Of a stretch of DNA of 64,000 nt, positions 49,572-57,233 are shown in pieces (position 1 is the first letter of the stretch; the number at the start of each line of letters is the position of its first letter). Location: the NCBI RefSeq assembly GCF_009760925.1, contig NZ_VRLV01000007.1, forward strand, positions 310,001 to 374,000, given 5' to 3'. Made by a program: the position numbers and the translations under genes. The stretch comes from Nonomuraea typhae. GTDB taxonomy: Bacteria > Actinomycetota > Actinomycetes > Streptosporangiales > Streptosporangiaceae. The notes beneath the pieces are model-generated. The model was not told the DNA's origin, ran no database searches, and saw only the letters and a program-made list of their open reading frames with translations.

Positions 49572-50225
49572 TCAGCCATTCGGCCGATGGTTGGACGGGA
49601 CGATCATCCCTCCCTCGTACGCGTAGACGACCACCTGCGCCCGATCCCGCAGCCCCAGCTTGGCCAGAATCCGCCCCAGATGCGTCTTGACCGTCGCCTC
49701 CGCCACATCCAGCCGGGCCGCGATCTCCAGGTTCGACAACCCCCGCGCCACCATGAGCATCACCTCGTGCTCACGCGGCGTCAGCTCCTTCACCGCCGCC
49801 ACCTCGCCCGACGGCAGATGCGCGGCGAACCGCTCCAGCATCCGCTTCAGCGTGCTCGGCGCCATCGCCGCGTCACCGGCGTGCACCTGCCGGATCGCCG
49901 CCACCAGATCCATCGGCGGCACGTCCTTCAGCAGGAACCCCGCCGCCCCCGCCTTCACCGCCGCGAACGCGTACTCGTCCAGGTCGAACGTCGTCAGGAT
50001 CAGCACCTTCGGCCCCTCGATCCGGGCCGTCGCCTCCACCCCGTCCATGGTCGGCATCCGCACGTCCATGAGCACCACGTCCACCTCGGTGTGCTTCAGC
50101 ACCTCCAGCGCCTGCGCGCCGTCACCCGCCTCCGCCACCACCTCGATGTCCGGCTGGGCCGACAACACCATCTTGAAACCGGTGCGCAGCAACTGCTGGT
50201 CGTCCACCAGCATCACCCGGATCAT
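49572..50225 (-). CDS. NarL/LuxR-family response regulator
   Basis: A 217-aa regulator. Receiver domain with acidic pocket DD at 8-9, phospho-acceptor Asp54 (VDVVLMDVRMP), Thr at ILTTFD and Lys at FLLKDV. The LuxR-type HTH is LTPREHEVMLMVARGLSNLEIAARLDVAEATVKTHLGRILAKLGLRDRAQ. It is transcribed with the histidine kinase (3-bp gap, kinase upstream). It likely activates the ABC exporter genes that follow. Confidence 0.95.
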   Translation of the reverse strand: MIRVMLVDDQQLLRTGFKMVLSAQPDIEVVAEAGDGAQALEVLKHTEVDVVLMDVRMPTMDGVEATARIEGPKVLILTTFDLDEYAFAAVKAGAAGFLLKDVPPMDLVAAIRQVHAGDAAMAPSTLKRMLERFAAHLPSGEVAAVKELTPREHEVMLMVARGLSNLEIAARLDVAEATVKTHLGRILAKLGLRDRAQVVVYAYEGGMIVPSNHRPNG

Positions 50226-50228
50226 CGT

Positions 50229-51407
50229 CTACGCCGCCTTCGGAGTGTGGATGGGCAGCCGGGCCAGCACCTCGAACCCGCCGCCCGGCCTCGGGGCGGC
50301 CGTGACGGCTCCGCCGTACATGCTGACCCGCTCGCGCATCCCGACCAGCCCGTGACCGCCCGCCCCGGCGGGCGCCGCCGCGCCGCGGCCGTCGTCGGTG
50401 ACCTTGACGACCAGTTCGGCGCCGCCGTACGTCAGCTCGACCAGCGCCCTGACCGCGGGCCCGCCGTGCTTGAGCGCGTTGGTCAGCGCCTCCTGCACGA
50501 TGCGGTAGACGGCCAGCTGCTGGCCCTCGGGCAGCTCGCCCGGCGCCCCCGAGATCGTCAGCTCGGCCGGCACCCCGGCGCCCTTGACCAGGTCCTCGAG
50601 CTGGTTCAGCCCGGGTTGCGGGCCGTAGTCGGTGCCCGGGGTGTCGTCCTGCCGCAGGACGCCGACCAGCCTGCGCATCTCCGCCAGCGCCTCGCGGCCC
50701 GTCTTGGAGATGTTCTGTACGGCCAGCCGCGCCTGCTCCGGATCGCTGTCGATCGCGTACCCGGCGCCGTCCGCCTGGACCACGATCACGCTCACGTTGT
50801 GCGCCACGACGTCGTGCAGCTCCCGCGCGATCCGCGCCCGCTCGGCCGCCGCCGCGATCCGGGCCTGCTGGTCCCGTTCCCGTTCGGCCCGTTCGGCCCG
50901 CTCCTCCAGCCCTTCGAGGTAGCGGCGGCGCGTGTTGGCGTACAGGCCGGTCAGCCAGATCGTCGCCACGAAAATGGTGCCCGTGGTGAACATCCCCAGC
51001 GACGGATCGGACCAGTGCACCAGGGCCAGGAAGATCCCCAGCTCCGCCACCAGCCCCGCCGCCAGCGCCCACGGGAACCGCGCGCGATAGGCCACGGAGT
51101 ACAGCGCCATCAGCACCGCCAGGTTCGCCGGCAGCGCCGGGACGTCCAGCAGCCACTGCACGAAGCTGGTCAGCGCGATCACCGCGAACATCGGCACGGG
51201 CCGCGAACTCCGCCACAACAACGGCGCCAGCAGCACCGCGGACAACACCAGATACCCGCTGAGCGTGAGGTAGCCGTCCGGATAGTCGGGACTGATCTGG
51301 CTGTACGGCACCGCCGTCAGCAGGCACAGAAGAACCAGAGGCGACACCCAGAGGGCGTCGACGACCTTGTCGTGGCGCTGAGTCCACGTGCGTAGCCTGC
51401 CGAACAC
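50229..51407 (-). CDS. Sensor histidine kinase (HisKA_3 type)
   Basis: A 392-aa kinase with four or five N-terminal transmembrane helices (residues 15-170) and almost no extracellular sensor, so it senses a membrane signal or a partner such as the exporter. It has a coiled linker (RAERERDQQARIAAAAERARIARELHDVVAHNVSVIVVQADG, H-box) and an ATPase domain ending with the G-box (GRGAAAPAGAGGHGLVGMRERV). This layout is typical of small NarL-coupled kinases beside ABC transporters. Confidence 0.93.
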   Translation of the reverse strand: MFGRLRTWTQRHDKVVDALWVSPLVLLCLLTAVPYSQISPDYPDGYLTLSGYLVLSAVLLAPLLWRSSRPVPMFAVIALTSFVQWLLDVPALPANLAVLMALYSVAYRARFPWALAAGLVAELGIFLALVHWSDPSLGMFTTGTIFVATIWLTGLYANTRRRYLEGLEERAERAERERDQQARIAAAAERARIARELHDVVAHNVSVIVVQADGAGYAIDSDPEQARLAVQNISKTGREALAEMRRLVGVLRQDDTPGTDYGPQPGLNQLEDLVKGAGVPAELTISGAPGELPEGQQLAVYRIVQEALTNALKHGGPAVRALVELTYGGAELVVKVTDDGRGAAAPAGAGGHGLVGMRERVSMYGGAVTAAPRPGGGFEVLARLPIHTPKAA

Positions 51408-51593
51408 ATCCTCACGATACGTACCGCCCGCCCGCGCTCAGTCCGACTGGAGGTGGAACACGGCGTACGACCCAGGTCTGACATGAACGACTCTTAACGC
51501 GGGCCTTACCGCGCATGCGGCATGGTTGTCCTTGGGAGCGCCTTTCAGAGGCGGGTAAAGGGAGATCGTGATGGTCGATCATGATCACGACGT

Positions 51594-51630
51594 CGGGCCG
51601 GGTGGCGAAGAGGAAGCGCCACCCGGCCCG
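51594..51630 (-). terminator. 14-bp-stem hairpin downstream of tRNA-Leu
   Basis: CGGGCCGGGTGGCG and its complement CGCCACCCGGCCCG flank AAGAGGAAG. It lies 25 bp past the 3' end of the minus-strand tRNA gene, so it probably ends that transcript. Confidence 0.8.
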
Positions 51631-51654
51631 ATCCTTTGGACCCGGATGGCGAGG

Positions 51655-51738
51655 TGCGGGCGGGGGGACTCGAACCCCCACAGTGTCACCACCAACAGGA
51701 CCTAAACCTGCCGCGTATGCCTATTTCGCCACGCCCGC
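51655..51738 (-). tRNA. tRNA-Leu (anticodon UAG)
   Basis: The minus strand folds as a class II tRNA. Acceptor stem GCGGGCG/CGCCCGC; anticodon stem GCAGG/CCTGT with loop TTTAGGT, giving anticodon TAG (complement of 51702-51704); a variable arm GTG-GTGA-CAC; T-arm GGGGG-TTCGAGT-CCCCC. Discriminator A73 is followed by CCT, so CCA is not encoded. The anticodon reads CUA and, by wobble, other CUN leucine codons. It lies between the kinase gene and the peroxiredoxin gene. Confidence 0.95.
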
Positions 51739-51837
51739 GTAGATTGCCCCAATCGTGCTGGGACCATGGGTAGTCTAGCCGTCCGCGGCCCTGCTGACGT
51801 ACCGATTTGCGGGCCCGTGGCGGGCCCGCTGGGCGGG

Positions 51838-52311
51838 TCAGGCGAGGCCGAGTTTCTTCTTCAGGCCGGCCACGTGGCCCGTGGCCTTCACGTTGTAGAG
51901 GGCGTGCTCGATCTTGCCGTCGGCGTCGATGACGAAGGTGGAGCGGATCACGCCCACCACCTCCTTGCCGTACAGCTTCTTGGTGCCATAAGCGCCGTAA
52001 GCCTTGTGGACCGCCAGCTCCGGGTCCGACAGCAGGGGGAACGTCAGGCTGTCACGCTCCACGAACTTGAGTAGTTTGTCGGTCTTGTCCTTGGAGACGC
52101 CGAGCACCACGAAGCCCTCCGCGGTCAGCTGTCCCAGGTTGTCGCGGAAATCGCACGCCTGCTTGGTGCACCCGGGCGTCATCGCCGCGGGGTAGAAGTA
52201 GAGGATCACCCGCTTGCCGCGGAGCGAGTCGAGCGCGACGGTGCCGCCGTCGGCGGTGGGCAGGGTGAACTCGGGCGCGGCGTCACCAGCGGCCAGCTTG
52301 GATTCGGTCAT
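51838..52311 (-). CDS. bcp: Bcp-type thiol peroxidase (peroxiredoxin)
   Basis: Reduces peroxides with a cysteine. 157 aa. Active site PAAMTPGCTKQACDFRD: peroxidatic Cys48 and a second Cys53 five residues on, as in Bcp/PrxQ. GVIRSTFVIDADGKI is the usual late strand. The ATG at 52311 gives MTESKLAAGDAAPEF, the family start. The longer in-frame extension reads over the DUF3618 promoter and was rejected. Reductant would be thioredoxin or mycoredoxin. Confidence 0.93.
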   Translation of the reverse strand: MTESKLAAGDAAPEFTLPTADGGTVALDSLRGKRVILYFYPAAMTPGCTKQACDFRDNLGQLTAEGFVVLGVSKDKTDKLLKFVERDSLTFPLLSDPELAVHKAYGAYGTKKLYGKEVVGVIRSTFVIDADGKIEHALYNVKATGHVAGLKKKLGLA

Positions 52312-52390
52312 GACCCCGAACCTACCGGCCTGCCCGGCGTGCCGTCCGGTGGCCTGACCTGACAGACTGATCGCCTGCGAGAGGAGAGCC

Positions 52391-52723
52391 ATGCCTGACA
52401 CCGACCCGGACGAGATGGAGCGGCGGATCGCGCGAACGCGTGCGGAGCTCGCGCGTACGGTCGACGCCATCGCCGACCGGGTGAGCCCCAAGCGGGTGGC
52501 TGAGCGTACCGTGGCCGACGTGAAGGCCCGGGCCGGCTTCCTGGCCACGTCCGTGGGGGACGCGCTGGGGTTCGCGGCCCGGCCGGTGAGCGTCGAGGAC
52601 GACCCGGATCGCCTGTGGGACGACGAGCCGCCGAGCCTGGCGCCGGTGCTGATCGGGGTGGGCGCGGTGCTGGTCGTGGGGGCGGCCATCGTCATGTGGC
52701 GGCGGCGCAGGCGGCGCTCCTAG
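52391..52723 (+). CDS. DUF3618 domain protein
   Basis: A 110-aa membrane-associated protein. The N-terminal DUF3618 motif is DEMERRIARTRAELARTVDAIADRVSPKRVAERTV, followed by a single transmembrane helix (ALAPVLIGVGAVLVVGAAIVMW) and a terminal basic cluster RRRRRRS. DUF3618 proteins occur next to phage-shock or membrane-stress genes in actinobacteria. The ATG follows GAGGAGAG. Its last 4 bp overlap the end of the convergent PLP-enzyme gene. Confidence 0.88.
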   Translation: MPDTDPDEMERRIARTRAELARTVDAIADRVSPKRVAERTVADVKARAGFLATSVGDALGFAARPVSVEDDPDRLWDDEPPSLAPVLIGVGAVLVVGAAIVMWRRRRRRS

Positions 52724-53913
52724 AGGAAGGTCTGGCCCTCGCCGCGGTAGGTGGGCACGCTGTCCACGACGGACTCGCCGTCGATGAGGTGGAGGGTGGC
52801 GAATCGTTCGCACATCTCCCCGGCCTTGGCGTGGCGGAACCAGACGCGGTCGCCGATGCGCAGGTCGTCGGCGCCGGGCCCGAGGAGGGGCGTCTGGACC
52901 TCGCCGGCCCCTTCGTCGGGCGCGTAGCGCAGGCCGGCGGGCAGATAGGGCTGCGGCAGGCGACTGGGTCCCGCGGCGCCGGAGGCGGGGTAGCCGCCGC
53001 CCAGCACGGTGACGATCCCCGGCGCCGGCCGGCGGACCACGGGAAGGGCGAACAACGCGGCCGGATGGCCGGTGAAGCCCCGGTAGAAGTCGAACAGGCG
53101 CGGGTGGAAGAACCCGGACCCGGCGGCGACCTCGGTCACGGCCTTCTCCCGGACCGTCTTCTCGATGCTGCCGGTGCCGCCGCCGTTGACGAAGTCCAGG
53201 TCGGTGATCTGGCGGACGGCGTTGACGATGCGGCCCCTGCGGATGATCAGCTCGCGGGCGGAACGAGCCTGCATGAGGCGGACGGCCCGGGCAAAGGCGG
53301 CGTTGCCCGGCGGGTCGTCGCCCACGCCGGCGATCTGCGCCTCGTAGGCCATCAGGCCGGACAGCCGGAATCCGGGACGTTTGGCGATGGCGGCGGCGAG
53401 CTCGGCCGCCTGGGCGGGTTCGCGCACCGGTGAGCGCCAGGCGCCCGCCCGGAGCCTGCCGCCGAAGGCACGGAACCCGGCGTCGATGTCCATGCTGAGG
53501 CGGATCTCGTGGCGGCCGGGGGTGCCGGCGACCGCGTCCTCGATGGTGTCGAGGTGGGCGGGGGAGTCCACGGTGAGGGCGATCTCGCGGGCGGCGGCCG
53601 GGTCGGCGGCCAGCCGGGCCAGCGCGGCGCGGTCGGCCGTGGGGTAGGCGACCAGGATGTCGGTGAACCCGTGCCCGGCCAGCCACAGCGCTTCCGGCAG
53701 CGTGAACGCCATGATCCCGTGGAAGCCGTCCATGGCCAGGATGCGTTCGAGCACCGGCCGGGAGCGCACCGACTTACTGGCCACGCGGATCGGTTTGCCT
53801 GCGGCCCGCCGGACCAGGTCGGCCGCGTTGGCGCGCATGGCGGTCAGGTCGAGGATGGCGAACGGCGGTTCCAGCTCGGCGGTGGCCCGGTCGTAGCGCT
53901 GACGGTCGTCCAT
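52720..53913 (-). CDS. Amino-acid deaminase/aldolase (D-threonine aldolase-like, fold III PLP enzyme)
   Basis: A 397-aa fold-type III PLP enzyme (alanine-racemase-like barrel). The N-terminal segment LEPPFAILDLTAMRANAADLVRRAAGKPIRVASKSVRSRP contains the PLP lysine (in VASKSV). The C-terminal beta domain has the metal-site-like patterns NGGGTGS and DRVWFRHAKAGEMCERF. It is close to actinobacterial proteins annotated as amino acid deaminase/aldolase, probably acting on D-amino acids. The ATG at 53913 (MDDRQRYDRA) was chosen; an ATG at 53934 in frame is possible. Confidence 0.86.
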   Translation of the reverse strand: MDDRQRYDRATAELEPPFAILDLTAMRANAADLVRRAAGKPIRVASKSVRSRPVLERILAMDGFHGIMAFTLPEALWLAGHGFTDILVAYPTADRAALARLAADPAAAREIALTVDSPAHLDTIEDAVAGTPGRHEIRLSMDIDAGFRAFGGRLRAGAWRSPVREPAQAAELAAAIAKRPGFRLSGLMAYEAQIAGVGDDPPGNAAFARAVRLMQARSARELIIRRGRIVNAVRQITDLDFVNGGGTGSIEKTVREKAVTEVAAGSGFFHPRLFDFYRGFTGHPAALFALPVVRRPAPGIVTVLGGGYPASGAAGPSRLPQPYLPAGLRYAPDEGAGEVQTPLLGPGADDLRIGDRVWFRHAKAGEMCERFATLHLIDGESVVDSVPTYRGEGQTFL

Positions 53914-54024
53914 GCGAGCAGCGTAACCGGACATGAGCATGATTCGCATTCTTCGGCCGTCCCGTAATGATCCGGCAAACCGGCGGCGGGGAGGGCGACG
54001 GGCGGCTATGGGGGCCGTGTACCC

Positions 54025-54630
54025 ATGGTGGACGTGATAACCACGCTGCTGCCCGGCACGGCCGCCCTCGCCCAGCCGGAAACCCCGCTCAGACGGTCCG
54101 CCCGCGTGCTCAAGCCCGCCCGCACCCCGGCCGGCGCGGTGCTCGCGCTGACGCTCACCGCCGGGCTCGGGCTGTCGGCCGCGGAGGTGGTCTCGGCGTT
54201 GATGGGCAGGCCGCTGGGCTGGCTTCCGCTGGATCGGATCCTCGCGGTGGCCGGCCGTACCACGTGGTGGGAGATCTCGTTCGTGGCGCTGGTGGTGGCG
54301 ATCGGCGGGCTCGGGCTGCTGGCCCTGGCGATCGTGCCCGGACGCTCGCGGCTGGTGCCGGTCGAGACGAGCGATCCGCTGATCGTCATCGGGATCACGC
54401 GGTCGGGGCTGCGCCGTACGCTGCGGGCGGTCGCGCAGGGCGTCGAGGGGGTCGCGCACGCGCGCGTACGGCTGCGCAAGCACGCGATCGAGGTGACCGT
54501 GACCACGGGGGCGGAGAGTTCGGGGGCGATGCTGCGGCAGGTCGGGACCGCCGTGGGGGATCGGCTGGCCGCGCTCGGCGCGATCTGCGCGGGCGAGGTC
54601 GTGGTACGGCTGCGCAGCAGGGGGCTGTGA
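54025..54630 (+). CDS. DUF6286-type membrane protein of the Asp23 system
   Basis: A 201-aa protein with two transmembrane helices (about 36-58 and 86-106) and a C-terminal Asp23-like ferredoxin fold (ITRSGLRRTLRAVAQGVEGVAHARVRLRKHAIEVTVTTGAE). In actinobacteria such genes are part of asp23/amaP cell-envelope clusters. The stop overlaps the ATG of the next gene (TGATG). No asp23 gene itself is visible in this window. The start ATG at 54025 (MVDVITTLLPG) has the only suitable spacing to the divergent PLP-enzyme gene. Confidence 0.82.
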   Translation: MVDVITTLLPGTAALAQPETPLRRSARVLKPARTPAGAVLALTLTAGLGLSAAEVVSALMGRPLGWLPLDRILAVAGRTTWWEISFVALVVAIGGLGLLALAIVPGRSRLVPVETSDPLIVIGITRSGLRRTLRAVAQGVEGVAHARVRLRKHAIEVTVTTGAESSGAMLRQVGTAVGDRLAALGAICAGEVVVRLRSRGL

Positions 54631-55130
54631 TGCGGCAGTACACGGGCAACCGGATCGGGCTGGCGGTCGTCGGCGTGTTTCTGCTGGTGACCGGGGTTTA
54701 CGCGTATCTGCGCGGGCAGGACAGGCTGCCGGGGCTGGCGCCGCGGGCCAAGGTGCTGCCGGACACCGGCGCCGAGGTGGTCGCGGCGAACCCCTGGCTG
54801 CTCTGGGGGATCGCGCTGACACTGCTGGCGCTGGCGCTGGTGTCGCTGCGGTGGCTGCTGATGTGCCTCGGCTGGGGGCGCCGCGGGGCGCGGACCGGGA
54901 TGGGGACCGCGATGTTGTGCGTGGGTCTCAAGGACGTCGAGGGGCTGAGCCGGGCGGGCGTGCGGATCGTGGGCGAGGCCGACCGGCTGCGTGTCAGCCT
55001 CGCCTGCCCGGCCTCGGCCGACGTGGGCGCGGTCGTGGGCAAGCTGGATCGCGAGATCGTCGGCCGGATCCGGCGCGAGGTCGTCGGCGAGGACCTCGGC
55101 GCGGTGGTCCGCCTGCACGTGCGCCGTTAG
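54630..55130 (+). CDS. amaP: AmaP-like alkaline-shock membrane-anchor protein
   Basis: A 166-aa two-helix membrane protein (about 8-28 and 53-76) with an Asp23-like domain in the last 75 residues (DVEGLSRAGVRIVGEADRLRVSLACPASADVG). AmaP-type proteins tether Asp23 to the membrane in Firmicutes. It is translationally coupled to the preceding gene. It is convergent with the TetR gene, whose stop lies 13 bp on. Confidence 0.82.
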   Translation: MRQYTGNRIGLAVVGVFLLVTGVYAYLRGQDRLPGLAPRAKVLPDTGAEVVAANPWLLWGIALTLLALALVSLRWLLMCLGWGRRGARTGMGTAMLCVGLKDVEGLSRAGVRIVGEADRLRVSLACPASADVGAVVGKLDREIVGRIRREVVGEDLGAVVRLHVRR

Positions 55131-55143
55131 GTTTCCTTCTCGG

Positions 55144-55731
55144 TCAGGTCCTTGCGCGGAGCCCTTCCAGCAGGCCGGAGAGTGCGGCCTGGGTGTCGGC
55201 CAGTTCGCGCGGGCCGCCGGCCGCGGCCAGCCACTGCGCGGCCTCGTTCATCGCGCCGGACAGCAGGCGGGTCAGCGGCTCGACCGGCTGGGCCGCGATG
55301 ACGCCCCCGTCGATCAGTTCGGTCAGCGCCTCGGCCAGGTGCCGCGCGGAGTTGTCGGCGTCCAGGCGCCGCCATTCGGCCCATCCGAGTACGGCGGGGC
55401 CGTCCACGAGCATGATGCGCTGGTAGGCCGGGTCGGTGCTGACGGTCAGGAAGGCCCGGCAGCCGGCGACGAGCTGGTCCCAGGGGTCGGCGGCGGCGTC
55501 GCCCGCGGCCGCGACCCGTTCGCCGACCTCCTGCTGCACCTGTTCGAGTACCGCGCGGAACAGCTCGGCCTTGCTGGTGAAGTGGTGGTACAGGGCGCCC
55601 TTGGTCACACCGGCCGCCGCGACGATCTCCGACAGGCCGACCGCCCCGTACCCTTCGGTGGCGAACAGCCGCCTGCTCTCGCGCAGCAGGGTCAGGCGGG
55701 TGTGCTCGCGTTGCTCGGCGCGGGTGCTCAC
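55144..55731 (-). CDS. TetR/AcrR family regulator
   Basis: A 195-aa repressor. HTH: RLTLLRESRRLFATEGYGAVGLSEIVAAAGVTKGALYHHFTSKAELF (VTKGALYHHF recognition helix). The C-terminal domain is the TetR_C type found with oxidative or electrophile stress genes. The GTG at 55731 follows GGAGGG at ideal spacing; the ATG at 55752 lies in the operator. It is divergent from a VOC-domain gene over a perfect double palindrome. Confidence 0.91.
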   Translation of the reverse strand: MSTRAEQREHTRLTLLRESRRLFATEGYGAVGLSEIVAAAGVTKGALYHHFTSKAELFRAVLEQVQQEVGERVAAAGDAAADPWDQLVAGCRAFLTVSTDPAYQRIMLVDGPAVLGWAEWRRLDADNSARHLAEALTELIDGGVIAAQPVEPLTRLLSGAMNEAAQWLAAAGGPRELADTQAALSGLLEGLRART

Positions 55732-55749
55732 GTTCGGCCCTCCATTTGA

Positions 55750-55795
55750 CATACCGCTGGTATGCGAGCTAGCTTACTCGCATACCAGCGGTATG
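55750..55795. promoter_or_regulatory. Double palindromic operator between tetR and VOC genes
   Basis: CATACCGCTGGTATGCGAG (55750-55768) and its exact complement (55777-55795) flank an 8-bp spacer. Each arm contains CATACC-GCT-GGTATG, itself a palindrome. TTGACA (55746) and TAGCTT (55770), 18 bp apart, form a promoter for the VOC gene running through the operator. Confidence 0.9.
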
Positions 55796-55811
55796 TGAAA
55801 GGAATCTTCCC

Positions 55812-56228
55812 ATGAACCTCAGCAGCTTCTATCCGGTCATTGGCAGTTCGCGGCTGGCCGAGTCCCGCGACTTCTATGTGCGGTTGTTCGGCTTCGAGAT
55901 CACCTTCGAGGCGGATTGGTACGTCAGCCTGCGCCGCGGGTCGTTTGAGCTGGCCCTGCTCGACTATGCGCATCCGACCGTGCCCGCCGCCTACCGCAAG
56001 CCGGCCCAGGGCGTCCTGCTCAACTTCGAGGTGGACGACGTGGACGCCGAGTGGGAGCGGCTCGTGCTCGGGGAGGGGCTCAAGCCGGAGCTCGAGATCA
56101 GGACTGAGGGCTTCGGCCAGCGGCACTTCATCGTCGCCGATCCCAACGGGGTCCTCCTCGACGTGATCACCAACATTCCGCCGTCGGAGGAGTACGCTGC
56201 GCAGTTTGCGCAGGTGGACGAGGGGTAA
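55812..56228 (+). CDS. VOC-family glyoxalase/dioxygenase-like protein
   Basis: A 138-aa single-chain vicinal-oxygen-chelate protein. FYPVIGSSRLAESRDFYVRLFGFEITFEADWYVSLRRG is the first beta-alpha-beta-beta module, FEVDDVDAEWERLVLGEGLKPEL the second, and FIVADPNGVLLDVI ends with the metal-binding Asp/Glu region. Such proteins act as glyoxalases or bind and detoxify drugs. It is controlled by the divergent TetR. The ATG at 55812 follows AAAGGA. Confidence 0.87.
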   Translation: MNLSSFYPVIGSSRLAESRDFYVRLFGFEITFEADWYVSLRRGSFELALLDYAHPTVPAAYRKPAQGVLLNFEVDDVDAEWERLVLGEGLKPELEIRTEGFGQRHFIVADPNGVLLDVITNIPPSEEYAAQFAQVDEG

Positions 56229-56262
56229 GTCCTCGATCCCCTAGCAATGCGAGGAGATCACG

Positions 56263-56349
56263 ATGACCCCAGGCTGCGGCGACTGCAGCTGCTCGGACGT
56301 GCTGTCCACCGGCACCCCGCCGCGTTGGCAGCTCGTGCAGGCCGAGTAG
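56263..56349 (+). CDS. 28-aa cysteine-rich mini-protein
   Basis: ATG at 56263 opens a 28-codon frame, MTPGCGDCSCSDVLSTGTPP and eight more residues, with CxxCxC at positions 5-10. It has an excellent GAGGAG 6-7 bp upstream. The same GAGGA is complementary to TCCTCG at 56230-56235, so the ribosome-binding site can be hidden in a 6-bp hairpin (56230-56255). It follows the VOC gene by 34 bp and precedes the aminotransferase regulatory region. It may be a metal-sensing or leader peptide, or a metal-binding mini-protein. No family is known to me. Confidence 0.5.
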   Translation: MTPGCGDCSCSDVLSTGTPPRWQLVQAE

Positions 56350-56356
56350 TCCGCGC

Positions 56357-56414
56357 AGATGCTTGCATGCGCCAGTATTGTTAGAATTGCAATATATGGC
56401 GCATGCAAGCATCT
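56357..56414. promoter_or_regulatory. 18-bp-arm inverted repeat upstream of the aminotransferase gene
   Basis: AGATGCTTGCATGCGCCA and its perfect complement flank a 22-bp AT-rich spacer that contains TAGAAT (likely -10, 56382-56387) and ATTGCAAT (56386-56393). The right arm ends 12 bp before the ATG. It is an operator or a leader hairpin. Confidence 0.8.
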
Positions 56415-56426
56415 AGGAGGCTTCTC

Positions 56427-57218
56427 ATGTCTGTCGTCCACCGTAACGGCCAACCCGCCACCGCCGAGGACCTGGCTCCGCTCGCTTTCGCCGGATACGC
56501 GCACTTCACCGCCATGCAGGTGCGCGACGGCCGGATCCGCGGCCTCGACCTCCACCTGGAGCGGTTGCGGAACGCCTCGAAGGAGTTGTACGGCCGGGCG
56601 CCGGCCGACGAGCAGGTGCGCGCCTACCTGAGGGCCGCCATCGAGGCGGGACCGGCCGACGTCTCCCTGGTGGCCACCGTCTACCCGTCCTCCGGTGAGT
56701 TCACCGCCATCGACGGCGAACCGCAGATCCTGATCCGCACCGGCCCGCCCGCCACCGGCCCGCAGGGCCCCCTCGCGCTCGCCGTCGTCGAGCACGAGCG
56801 CTTCCTGCCCGGCCTCAAGCACCACGGCGAGGTGGCCAAGACCTACTACCTGCGCCAGGCCGTGTCCCAGGGATACGACGACGCCGCCTTCGTCGACCGC
56901 AAGGGGCGGCTCAGCGAGGCCACCATCTGGAACCTCGCCTTCTGGGACGGCACCGCCGTCATCTGGCCCGAGGCCGACGTGCTCGGCGGCATCACCATGG
57001 GCATCCTGCGCCGCCGGCTCGACCGCCTCGGGGTCCCCCAGCACACCCGCGAAGTCACCCCCGAAGACCTGCCGCAGCTGGCCGGAGCCGTGGTCATGAA
57101 CTCCTGGACGCCCGGCATCGCCGTACGCAGGATCGGCACGGTGGACTTCCCGGACGGCGTCTCCTTCGCCGAGGTCCTGCACCGGGCCTACCAGGAGGAG
57201 ACGCCGGAGACGCCGTGA
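56427..57218 (+). CDS. Class IV aminotransferase (BCAT/ADC-lyase-like fold)
   Basis: A 263-aa fold-type IV PLP enzyme. The PLP lysine is in the PGLKHHGEVAKTYYLRQ region. GRLSEATIWNLAFWDG is the conserved loop that binds the phosphate (E-x-x-x-x-N/G), and GITMGILRRRLDRLG the second phosphate-binding region. It may be a branched-chain or D-amino-acid aminotransferase, or an aminodeoxychorismate lyase relative. The ATG at 56427 follows AGGAGG; an upstream in-frame ATG at 56403 falls in the palindrome arm. It is controlled by an unusual inverted repeat. Confidence 0.87.
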   Translation: MSVVHRNGQPATAEDLAPLAFAGYAHFTAMQVRDGRIRGLDLHLERLRNASKELYGRAPADEQVRAYLRAAIEAGPADVSLVATVYPSSGEFTAIDGEPQILIRTGPPATGPQGPLALAVVEHERFLPGLKHHGEVAKTYYLRQAVSQGYDDAAFVDRKGRLSEATIWNLAFWDGTAVIWPEADVLGGITMGILRRRLDRLGVPQHTREVTPEDLPQLAGAVVMNSWTPGIAVRRIGTVDFPDGVSFAEVLHRAYQEETPETP

Positions 57219-57233
57219 GGAACCCTGTTCAGG

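Noticed and set aside
46523..49690. A 1055-codon plus-strand open frame opposite the ABC permease and ATPase genes
   Set aside because: Its composition (His/Arg/Gln/Gly runs) is that of the complement of high-GC coding DNA, and the minus strand holds two genes with complete motifs. The same applies to long frames opposite the malic enzyme, glycosidase and helicase genes.
51571..51705. Short plus-strand frame (ATGGTCGATC start, preceded by GGAGATC) running into the tRNA-Leu
   Set aside because: Its second half is the antisense of the tRNA gene and its middle is a 14-bp hairpin. Such frames are common over tRNA terminators.
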